Source of the DNA: Flavobacteriaceae bacterium | GTDB lineage: Bacteria > Bacteroidota > Bacteroidia > Flavobacteriales > Flavobacteriaceae | DNA length: 64,000 nt | Assembly (NCBI GenBank): GCA_028279515.1 | Contig: JANQNQ010000001.1 | Coordinates: forward strand, 310,001 to 374,000 | Reading direction: 5' to 3' | Shown here: positions 45,756 to 52,748 of the stretch, in pieces | How the letters are laid out: the number at the start of each line of letters is the position of its first letter | How positions within the stretch are numbered: position 1 is the first letter of the stretch | Notes under the pieces: model-generated | What the model saw: only the letters and a program-made list of their open reading frames with translations | What the model was told of the DNA's origin: nothing | Database searches by the model: none | Position numbers and translations under genes: made by a program

Positions 45756-47678
45756 ATGCAAAAGTTTGTATATAATTTATTAGATGTACAGAGTATTAGA
45801 GAGTTAAATAGCGATCCACTTGCTCCCTCTTGTATCAAACAGGACGATACTATTTTAACTCAGGGCTATTCAAACCCAAATGACGGAGGAGGGGCGTATT
45901 ACAGGGTGGAGAATAATACCAGTTCTAATGATAATGGAGGAAATATTATAAGAATTGATTCAAACCGCGTAGCTGTGCTTATCCCGGATGAGAACCTCAA
46001 CGTAAAGCAGTTTGGAGCTTTGGGAGATCAAACAGCTCAGGACAGCATATCAATACAAAATGCAATTGACTACTGCCTTGCCAATGGAATCACTCAGCTA
46101 AATGTTCCAGAAGGGGTTTATTTGATAAGTTCTTCGTTGGTCATCAGTAATACAGTTGCATCCAGTAACCAGAGACCAGCAGGTTTGTACTTAAAGGGAA
46201 TTGGCGCATCGGGTAGTATTGATTCTACCAACCCGCCGACAAATGCTACTGTGTTCATGGCCGATGACACTGCACCAGAGCGAACATTGTCTGGGCCAAT
46301 GCTTGATATCCAAGGATTGTTCTTTGATGGCTCGTCGTTTATTGCGTCAACATATATGAATGGCGGTGGGATTGAAGGAATTTCGTTTTTTGGAAAGGGA
46401 TTAGGTGATACAGAAAATCATGCCATCAAAATTTTGGCTTGGTGGAACGCCACTATTAAGAATTGCAATATGGACAACTTCAATGGAGATGGAATTCATC
46501 AGTTGGCCGATTTAAGTTTCAATCCGAATCCTGATTTTTCGGCTTCAAACAACTTAACCTATAAGAATCTTATCATATCAAGAGTGAGTGGTTATGGATT
46601 TAATAACTCAGTTTTCCAAAGTGCTGGAGGAAGTATTTTTGAGCAATGTGTGTTTACTTTTTGTAAGAATGGAGGAGTATTTATACAATCTTCATCCTGT
46701 CGTTTTACAAATTGCTCTTTTTCTGGTGGAGGTTGGCGAGAAAGTGGAGACAACAATAGCGGGGCTGCCTATGGAATAAATTTTGGAGGAACCTCTTTAA
46801 CACCAAATTCCAGACATATTGTTGAGGGATGTGAGTTTGATACTAATTTAACAGCCCATATAAGTTCTTCATGGCTTGCTAATTCAAGAATATCGAATAA
46901 CCGTTTTATTCATGGAGCCAGATATAATGAAGGGATGAATCCTCCAGTATTGAGGCCTAATGACGCAGTTATTTTTGCACCAAACTCAAATGATGAATCT
47001 TCCAGAAATGTGGAGTTCATTTCCAATTTTGTAAGGGTTGACAGTGAGGGTACTTTAAATGTTTTTAGATGGGCCAATCATGCCAACGTTATTAATATCC
47101 TAGCAGAAAAAACCTTGATAACCAATGCTCCCAATGCTAATTTAACAGTATATGAGGCCTATGATTTTAATAATTATAATATACGTAACAACTATGTTTT
47201 AGATGACACCGAACAAGGGATTGCTGGAGCACATGTTATTAGTAAGGGCACACCATCTCCATTTTATTTAGGTTCAACATCAAATACCCCAAGTGGGGCA
47301 GTGGGACCAAATTTTGTGGCATTACCATTTGAAATTGCTGGCGTTTCCTTTTTGCCTAACAACACCTATAACACTACAACAGGTGTTTTTACATGCCCAA
47401 AAACAGGATTTTACAATGTCAATGTATTTTTTACAATTACTGGTTTAGGTAGTGGAGTATTATTCAGAACAGAGCTTCGAAAGACAGTTGGGGCTACAAC
47501 TCAAAGTGTAAATTTCAATTATTTGTTTGGAACTGGTGCCGTAAGACAAAATCTAGGATTAAATGCTAGAGTATTTGCTAATGAAGGAGACCAACTTTCC
47601 ATAATAATAAATTCTCAGGGAACGTTTGGTATTGAACCAACATCAGGTTTCAATCAGTTGCTTATTGAACTAGTGTGA
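45756..47678 (+). CDS. Tailspike-like pectate-lyase-fold protein with C1q-like C-terminus
   Basis: Length 640 aa. Residues 10-75 look like a phage tailspike head-binding lead-in (SIRELNSDPLAPSCIKQDDT, GYSNPNDGGGAYYRV). From about 82 (NVKQFGALGDQTAQDSISIQ then NAIDYCLANGITQLNVPEGV) a Pectate_lyase_3 right-handed beta-helix runs to about 500, with repeated rungs such as ATIKNCNMDNFNGDGIHQL and GSIFEQCVFTFCKNGG. The last 130 residues (NTYNTTTGVFTCPKTGFYNV) resemble a C1q/TNF jelly roll. No signal peptide is visible. It may be a polysaccharide depolymerase or capsule-binding fibre. It lies alone in the repeat-flanked cassette and has no phage neighbours. Confidence 0.8.
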   Translation: MQKFVYNLLDVQSIRELNSDPLAPSCIKQDDTILTQGYSNPNDGGGAYYRVENNTSSNDNGGNIIRIDSNRVAVLIPDENLNVKQFGALGDQTAQDSISIQNAIDYCLANGITQLNVPEGVYLISSSLVISNTVASSNQRPAGLYLKGIGASGSIDSTNPPTNATVFMADDTAPERTLSGPMLDIQGLFFDGSSFIASTYMNGGGIEGISFFGKGLGDTENHAIKILAWWNATIKNCNMDNFNGDGIHQLADLSFNPNPDFSASNNLTYKNLIISRVSGYGFNNSVFQSAGGSIFEQCVFTFCKNGGVFIQSSSCRFTNCSFSGGGWRESGDNNSGAAYGINFGGTSLTPNSRHIVEGCEFDTNLTAHISSSWLANSRISNNRFIHGARYNEGMNPPVLRPNDAVIFAPNSNDESSRNVEFISNFVRVDSEGTLNVFRWANHANVINILAEKTLITNAPNANLTVYEAYDFNNYNIRNNYVLDDTEQGIAGAHVISKGTPSPFYLGSTSNTPSGAVGPNFVALPFEIAGVSFLPNNTYNTTTGVFTCPKTGFYNVNVFFTITGLGSGVLFRTELRKTVGATTQSVNFNYLFGTGAVRQNLGLNARVFANEGDQLSIIINSQGTFGIEPTSGFNQLLIELV

Positions 47679-47716
47679 TAAGAAAGAGCTAGAAGTTTTC
47701 ACTGCAGATTAGAAAT

Positions 47717-47772
47717 TTTCTGCAAGTGTTCAATATAAATAAGGAAAACCGATACGAAAGTGTCGGTTTTTT
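47717..47772 (+). repeat. 56-bp direct repeat, copy 2
   Basis: Identical over 56 bases to 45338-45393. It lies 38 bp after the stop of the tailspike-like gene and 39 bp before DUF4846. An imperfect inverted repeat straddles its left edge: CACTGCAGA upstream with TCTGCAAGTG inside the copy (one bulge). Copy 1 lacks that upstream arm. Confidence 0.97.
47745..47770 (+). terminator. Terminator of the tailspike-like gene
   Basis: The same GAAA-capped hairpin as at 45366-45391, here followed by seven Ts in all. Confidence 0.9.
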
Positions 47773-47811
47773 TCGTTTGGCATTTTGTGGACCACTAACT
47801 AAACTTTCTAA

Positions 47812-48681
47812 ATGAAAAAAGTATACTTCTTTATCCCGGCGCTACTGATTATTGGTTTTATTTGGTTTTCAAAGACGGCACAACCTGTCAAAGACAATAT
47901 TGTAGGCTTTGTGACCAAGCCTGATTTGATCAATGAAGAAGGGCTTACTGTAAGTCAACGAGTGAAACTTCCAGAAGGGTTTCAGCGTGTGTACTATCCA
48001 GAAGGGTCGTTTCAGGCGTATATTCAGAATTATACATTAAAAGAATTTGGCGCTCCCGTGGTCAATTACGACGGAAGTCATTATTTCTTTCAACAAGGAC
48101 ATTTTGGTGTCTTAGAAGTACCAGTACCTAGCAACGGACTCCAACAATGCGCCGATGCATTGATTCGCTTACGCTCAGAGTACCTTTGGGAGCAGGACCG
48201 TAAAGACGAAATAGGCTTCGAATTTACCAGCGGAGATTATTGTTCGTGGAAAAAGTATGCAGAAGGCTTCCGCCCAAAAATCAAAGGGAATAAGGTAAGC
48301 TTTCACAAAACGGCCCGTAAAGATACTTCGAAAGATAACTTTTACCGATACCTCAATCTCATCTATACCTATTCAGGTACCATTTCTTTACATGAAGAAA
48401 TGCCAGCGGTTCAAAAGATTGAAGACCTGCGTGTTGGTGATATGATGATCTATCCCGGAAGTCCAGGTCATGTGGTTATGATTGCAGACATAGCCGTGAA
48501 CGAGGCTGGAGAAAAATTGTTTATTTTTGTTCAAGGAAACACTCCGGCACAAAGTGTTCATTTACTTAAGAATCTTGAAGATCTTGACAATTCTCCTTGG
48601 TATAAAATACGATTGGGAGAAGAAATGGCGATTCCTGGTTATGTGTTCTCCAAAGCAAAGTTTATTAGATTTATCGAATAG
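47812..48681 (+). CDS. DUF4846 protein
   Basis: Length 289 aa. An N-terminal helix (VYFFIPALLIIGFIWFS) acts as signal or anchor. DUF4846 features: LPEGFQRVYYPEGSFQAYIQ, LRSEYLWEQDRKDEIGFEFT, SGDYCSWKKYAEGFRP and, near the end, GDMMIYPGSPGHVVMIADIA and EKLFIFVQGNTPAQSVHLL. The GSPGHVVMIAD segment recalls cysteine-protease-like folds, but activity is unknown. In this window it is the first gene downstream of the cassette and overlaps the small NQR-linked gene by one base, so it belongs with the NQR/apbE group. Confidence 0.88.
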   Translation: MKKVYFFIPALLIIGFIWFSKTAQPVKDNIVGFVTKPDLINEEGLTVSQRVKLPEGFQRVYYPEGSFQAYIQNYTLKEFGAPVVNYDGSHYFFQQGHFGVLEVPVPSNGLQQCADALIRLRSEYLWEQDRKDEIGFEFTSGDYCSWKKYAEGFRPKIKGNKVSFHKTARKDTSKDNFYRYLNLIYTYSGTISLHEEMPAVQKIEDLRVGDMMIYPGSPGHVVMIADIAVNEAGEKLFIFVQGNTPAQSVHLLKNLEDLDNSPWYKIRLGEEMAIPGYVFSKAKFIRFIE

Positions 48682-49040
48682 TGGCAGTACTTACTGAGCA
48701 AGAATTACATTACTTGGCCATGAATATTGTGGGCAAAGAATTAGAACAGGACGGATTCGAGTTTTTAGCGGTGAATAGCAAGCTGAAAAAAGACCCTCAA
48801 TTTGTATGCGTAAAGGAACGTGTCAAGTACTTCATTGTAGTGAGAGCAGTTGGTTTTCCGCATGACCCAGAAACATACGATATGTCCTTAATGCAGAAAA
48901 TGAAAAGACATGCCGAAAAATTTGAGGCGAGAACCTTTTATGCTGGTGTAGGGCTCGTTAATCCGATTAATCATGAACTTCCTCTAGAAAAAGATGTCAA
49001 ATATCTATTAAATTATGGTGGCCTAAAAGAGATTCTTTAA
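48681..49040 (+). CDS. Small protein linked with Na+-NQR and ApbE
   Basis: Length 119 aa, starting with GTG at 48681 that shares one base with the previous TAG stop. It reads TEQELHYLAMNIVGKELEQD, GFEFLAVNSKLKKDPQFVCV, then KYFIVVRAVGFPHDPETYDM and ARTFYAGVGLVNPINHELPL. As I recall, flavobacterial homologues are often labelled NADH:quinone reductase subunit F, but it has a single Cys and no flavin or Fe-S motif, so that label is not supported. It may help NQR maturation. 9 bp before apbE. Confidence 0.8.
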   Translation: MAVLTEQELHYLAMNIVGKELEQDGFEFLAVNSKLKKDPQFVCVKERVKYFIVVRAVGFPHDPETYDMSLMQKMKRHAEKFEARTFYAGVGLVNPINHELPLEKDVKYLLNYGGLKEIL

Positions 49041-49049
49041 TTTTACGAT

Positions 49050-50066
49050 ATGAAGAAAATCCTCCAAATTCTAATTCTTATCGCACTACTTTCCTCCTGT
49101 AAACAGGAAGTACAGCCCGGAAAGATCAAGACCAGCACCGGATTTGCCCTCGGAACGACATACAATATTCAGTACGAAGTAGACAACGATACCATTGATT
49201 ATACCGATGATATTGAAAAAGTATTCAACGTGGTCAACAAATCAATGTCGACATATTTGCCTACCTCTGATATAACCCGTATCAACCGCGGAGATTCAAC
49301 TTTGGTCGTAGATGAGCATTTCAAAAAAGTATTTAATTTTTCTGAAGATGTTTGGAAAAAGACCAAAGGATACTTTGACCCGACAGTCGGAGCTTTGGTG
49401 GATGCATGGGGCTTTGGACCCAATAAGGCCATCAACGTTACGCCTGTAAGAATTGATAGTATTTTAAAGTTCACCGGATTTGACAAGGTAGAACTCACAA
49501 GTAAAGGAACTGTACATAAAAAACATCCTTCTTTGGCGCTTGACTTCAATGCCCTAGCCAAAGGCTATACGATTGACCTTGTAGGTCAAATGCTCGATGG
49601 AAAAGGAGTAGAGAATTACCTTATCGAACTTGGAGGTGAGATATTGACCAAAGGGCAAAATTCTAAAACAGTCAAGAAATGGGTGGTAGCCATTGAAAGC
49701 CCAGTGCAGAAGGAAAACGAGCGTATACTTATCAAAAAGGTGCAGCTAGAGGATAAAGCGATGGCGACTTCTGGCAACTACAGAAAATTTAGAATTGATG
49801 AGAATACCGGAGAATACTATGTTCACACAATCAATCCATTATCCGGAAGACCATTAAAGAGCAATGTGCTTAGCGTCTCGGTAGTGGCGAACACCTGTAT
49901 GGAGGCAGACGCGTATGCAACGGCATTTATGGTCATGAATCTAAACGACTCTAAGAAGTTATTAAAAGAGCTAAATGACGTTGAGGCGTTCATTATGATT
50001 GTAGACAAAGAAGGCGACCTTCAAAACTTTACAACAAGAGGATTTCAGGAGCTATTGGTCGATTGA
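49050..50066 (+). CDS. apbE: FAD:protein FMN transferase
   Basis: Length 338 aa. Lipobox LLSSC (Cys17) makes it an envelope lipoprotein. Motifs: TGFALGTTYNIQYEV, NKSMSTYLPTSDITRINRGD, FDPTVGALVDAWGFGP, LDFNALAKGYTIDLVGQML, ENYLIELGGEILTKG and ATSGNYRKFRIDENTGEYYV then HTINPLSGRP. ApbE splits FAD and joins FMN to a Thr of target proteins; NqrB and NqrC of this operon carry such sites. Its 3' end overlaps the convergent methyltransferase gene by 15 bp. Confidence 0.97.
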   Translation: MKKILQILILIALLSSCKQEVQPGKIKTSTGFALGTTYNIQYEVDNDTIDYTDDIEKVFNVVNKSMSTYLPTSDITRINRGDSTLVVDEHFKKVFNFSEDVWKKTKGYFDPTVGALVDAWGFGPNKAINVTPVRIDSILKFTGFDKVELTSKGTVHKKHPSLALDFNALAKGYTIDLVGQMLDGKGVENYLIELGGEILTKGQNSKTVKKWVVAIESPVQKENERILIKKVQLEDKAMATSGNYRKFRIDENTGEYYVHTINPLSGRPLKSNVLSVSVVANTCMEADAYATAFMVMNLNDSKKLLKELNDVEAFIMIVDKEGDLQNFTTRGFQELLVD

Positions 50067-50831
50067 TCTCTTAAAACATACTGGGATAATTTCTCCCGGA
50101 GCTAAACAAAATCGTTCTACATCTGCCAGAGCGATTTTTTTTGTATAGTCTTCCTCGATTACTTCAAAGCCAATACCTCTAAGCTTGTCAAAGTAATCCC
50201 TACCATAGATGCGAACATGATCATATTGACCGAAAACCTTAGCGCGTTCCTTCGGATCTGTGATAGTATCGTCAACAAAAGTTTCAGCCCTGTTCAAGTC
50301 CTGCGGAATCTGAAAAATACCCATGCCGCCGGGTTTCAATACCCGATACAATTCTTTCATTGCTTGCGTATCATCGGGAATATGCTCAAGTACATGGTTG
50401 CACAAGATGACATCAAATTCATTGTCGGTAAACGGAAGATCACAAATATCAGCTTTTACATCGGCTAAAGGCGACAAAAGGTCTGTGGTAGTATAGTCAA
50501 GATTTTTTAGCTTTCTAAAACGCTTATAGAAGGCTTGCTCGGGGGCAAAGTGTAGTACTTTTTTCTGAGCAGTGAAGAAATCGGTTTCTTCCTTAAGATA
50601 GAGCCACAATAAACGGTGACGTTCTAGTGATAGCGTGCTAGGAGAAAGTACATTGTTACGCTGCTTTCCATATCCATAGGGAAGAAAAGAACGAAAACTT
50701 TTACCATCGATAGGGTCGGTGTATTTATTTCCTTTTAAGAAGAAAGACAACACCGGCCTGGCAACATAGCTCAAACGAATCAGTAAAGGTCTCGGAACGA
50801 GATTGAGAACAAGTTTGAAGAGCTTCTTCAT
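50052..50831 (-). CDS. Class I SAM-dependent methyltransferase
   Basis: Length 259 aa. A Methyltransf_11 domain is evident: VLHFAPEQAFYKRFRKL, DVKADICDLPFTDNEFDVIL, CNHVLEHIPDDTQAMKELYR and VLKPGGMGIFQIPQ. The N-terminus (LFKLVLNLVPRPLLIRLSYV) is basic and hydrophobic, so it may associate with the membrane. The substrate is unknown. Its ATG shares one base with the TAA of map (TAATG), so it is translationally coupled to map in the operon HAD-map-methyltransferase. Confidence 0.9.
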   Translation of the reverse strand: MKKLFKLVLNLVPRPLLIRLSYVARPVLSFFLKGNKYTDPIDGKSFRSFLPYGYGKQRNNVLSPSTLSLERHRLLWLYLKEETDFFTAQKKVLHFAPEQAFYKRFRKLKNLDYTTTDLLSPLADVKADICDLPFTDNEFDVILCNHVLEHIPDDTQAMKELYRVLKPGGMGIFQIPQDLNRAETFVDDTITDPKERAKVFGQYDHVRIYGRDYFDKLRGIGFEVIEEDYTKKIALADVERFCLAPGEIIPVCFKRSIDQ

Positions 50832-51652
50832 TAGATCAAGACCAATTCTTGCTGTCTAAATTCATGTTCTTCGTCACTTTCAATGCCTAATGCATCGTAG
50901 ATGTATTGAAACGTAGAGAGCAATTCGGGCTTGCCGTCGATAAGAGCAACATCGTGTTCAAAGTGTGCACTAGGCTTACCATCAGCAGTGAGGATTGTCC
51001 AACCATCTCGAAGTTGCTTGATACGATGGGTTCCCATATTGATCATGGGTTCGATGGCGACCACCATTCCTTCGATAAATTTCTTTCCACGACCTCTTCG
51101 CCCATAATTGGGCATCTCTGGATCTTCATGCATTTTTTGTCCGAGTCCATGGCCAACAAGCTCGCGCACCACACCATATCCATGCCCTTCTGTGTACTGT
51201 TGGATGGCATACCCAACATCACCAACACGGTTTCCGACTTTGAATTGCCTTATTCCCACATAGAGTGATTCTTTGGTTACTTTAAGCAACTTCTTAACTT
51301 CATCAGAAACTTCGCCTACCTGAAATGTATATGCGTGGTCTCCATAAAAGCCATTCTTTAGGGCGCCACAATCGATAGATATGATATCTCCCTCTTCTAG
51401 AGGCGTGTTATTAGGAATGCCGTGAACAACCTGAGCGTTTGGACTCATACAAAGCGTGTTCGGAAAGTCGTACAACCCCAAAAAGCCAGGCTCTGCTCCG
51501 TGGTCGCGAATGCAAGTCTCTGCGATCTTGTCAAGTTGCAGCGTTGTGACTCCTGGTTTTACCTCTTTGGCAAGCTCACCGAGTGTCTTTGAGACGATCA
51601 AGGCGCTTTCGCGCATTAATTCTATTTCTTCTCGACTCTTTATTTTGATCAT
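50831..51652 (-). CDS. map: Type I methionine aminopeptidase
   Basis: Length 273 aa. Pita-bread fold with metal ligands visible in EEGDIISIDCGALKNGFYGD (Asp), GDHAYTFQVGEV (Asp), VRELVGHGLGQKMHEDPEMP (His), VAIEPMINMGT (Glu) and AHFEHDVALIDGKPELLS (Glu). It removes the N-terminal Met from nascent proteins. A downstream extension (LGIESDEEHEFRQQELVLI) is short. It lies 4 bp after the HAD gene. Confidence 0.97.
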   Translation of the reverse strand: MIKIKSREEIELMRESALIVSKTLGELAKEVKPGVTTLQLDKIAETCIRDHGAEPGFLGLYDFPNTLCMSPNAQVVHGIPNNTPLEEGDIISIDCGALKNGFYGDHAYTFQVGEVSDEVKKLLKVTKESLYVGIRQFKVGNRVGDVGYAIQQYTEGHGYGVVRELVGHGLGQKMHEDPEMPNYGRRGRGKKFIEGMVVAIEPMINMGTHRIKQLRDGWTILTADGKPSAHFEHDVALIDGKPELLSTFQYIYDALGIESDEEHEFRQQELVLI

Positions 51653-51656
51653 GGTA

Positions 51657-52064
51657 TTATTTCTTTAAAAACGAGAAAAGGCCCTTTTTCTTTTTGCTGA
51701 TTTCTAATGGTGTATTCGAGAACTGCTGATATACTTCTCCCCAACCAATAAAACCACCGATGTTTCGGTCATCAATGAAGATATCGGCATTTATCTTTCG
51801 ACTTAATGATGGGTCAAAAACTTCTTCGGGATAACTCTTGTTTACCGCATAGAACTTTATACCATTCTCAAGACAAAATTCAACCGCTTCATCCAGTCGC
51901 TTCCCGCTTCTGTATGTCCATAGAATTAATCTATGACCATCATCTTGCAAGCGCTTTAGTGTTTCAAAGGCGAACAACTTGGGCGAGCCGATCTTTGGGT
52001 AAGCATCTTCAACTATCGTACCATCAAAATCTACTGCTATCAGTAGGCTTTCCTTCATATTCAT
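51657..52064 (-). CDS. BT0820-family HAD phosphatase
   Basis: Length 135 aa. HAD motif I is IAVDFDGTIVEDAYP (Asp12 nucleophile, Asp14), motif II is ILWTYRSGKRL, and motif IV is INADIFIDDRNIGG. This compact cap-less family is widespread in Bacteroidota and has no settled substrate. The first ATG (52064) lies 4 bp after a TATTTTTG box; the second Met (52058) leaves slightly more leader and may be the true start. First gene of HAD-map-methyltransferase. Confidence 0.88.
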   Translation of the reverse strand: MNMKESLLIAVDFDGTIVEDAYPKIGSPKLFAFETLKRLQDDGHRLILWTYRSGKRLDEAVEFCLENGIKFYAVNKSYPEEVFDPSLSRKINADIFIDDRNIGGFIGWGEVYQQFSNTPLEISKKKKGLFSFLKK

Positions 52065-52068
52065 GCTG

Positions 52069-52076
52069 CAAAAATA
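52069..52076 (-). promoter_or_regulatory. -7 box of the HAD-map-methyltransferase operon
   Basis: TATTTTTG on the minus strand, directly upstream of the HAD gene. It implies a very short leader or leaderless mRNA. Confidence 0.5.
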
Positions 52077-52126
52077 ACTAATATTTTTTAGAGAAGGAGT
52101 TGTAAGTGATTAATGTGCAATGCAGC

Positions 52127-52738
52127 TTATTCGGCGTAAGCGTGCTTGTAAGTTTGTCCGCTTAAAATGGCAAGCATATCTTTTTCTAAACTCTCAATAG
52201 GATACTCTACAATGCGATTGATCTCTTTACCATTCTTATAAAATATGAAGGTCGGAACGTTCGTGATATTCAAGCCTTCTTCGTATTTATTCGGAGTGTC
52301 TTTTTGACGGGTCATAGTGATCATCTCAAGGTTGCCATAGTCAAAATCAGCGGCATCCATGATCTTGTAGAATCTAGGAGTTTCTCTCTTGCTGTCGCCA
52401 CACCAAGTGCCCATGAAAGCCTTGACTTGGATTCCCTTTAACAATGGATTAAGGCTTTCTACCGTTTTGGTGTCAACAGTATAGTCGGCGAGATTTTTGT
52501 TGAACCATTTAGAAAAAGGCTCTTGGTCAAACCCTTTTCTATTCGCTTTTCCGACAAGGATAATGGTTTCTTTATAGGGTTGCGTCTGATTAATGGGCGT
52601 CATATCTTTTGGCTTTGGAAGCTCTTCGGCGACCACAACGGCTTCTTCTTTCTTTACTTCGGTGTTTTTCATCACCTCTTGAGTGTTTCCGCAAGAAATA
52701 AAGAAAACAACAGCTATGAGTAAACTGATTCTTTTCAT
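52127..52738 (-). CDS. Thioredoxin-fold lipoprotein with single active-site Cys
   Basis: Length 203 aa. Lipobox FFISC (Cys16) makes it an envelope lipoprotein. After a charged linker, a thioredoxin-like domain contains VKAFMGTWCGDSKRETPRF with Cys113 and Ser at the second cysteine position (C-G-D-S), then NVPTFIFYKNGKEI with the cis-Pro loop. A C-x-x-S site is expected to form mixed disulphides, not to cycle as a full oxidoreductase. Its partner is unknown. It starts 10 bp after the gpmI stop, so it may be in one operon with gpmI. Confidence 0.85.
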   Translation of the reverse strand: MKRISLLIAVVFFISCGNTQEVMKNTEVKKEEAVVVAEELPKPKDMTPINQTQPYKETIILVGKANRKGFDQEPFSKWFNKNLADYTVDTKTVESLNPLLKGIQVKAFMGTWCGDSKRETPRFYKIMDAADFDYGNLEMITMTRQKDTPNKYEEGLNITNVPTFIFYKNGKEINRIVEYPIESLEKDMLAILSGQTYKHAYAE

Positions 52739-52748
52739 GAGTGTGTAT

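Larger units (their letters stand above)
45338..47772 (+). mobile_element. Cassette-like insertion flanked by 56-bp direct repeats
   Basis: The repeats begin 2,379 bp apart. The DNA between them carries one intact gene (tailspike-like protein, 45756-47678) and a short coding remnant, and separates nqrA-F from DUF4846, the small NQR-linked protein and apbE. To the eye the interior is more A/T-rich than the nqr genes. No integrase or transposase is inside. One clean excision event between the repeats would restore nqrF-terminator-DUF4846. Whether it arose by site-specific integration, by homologous integration at the terminator or by duplication is not decided by the sequence. Confidence 0.65.
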
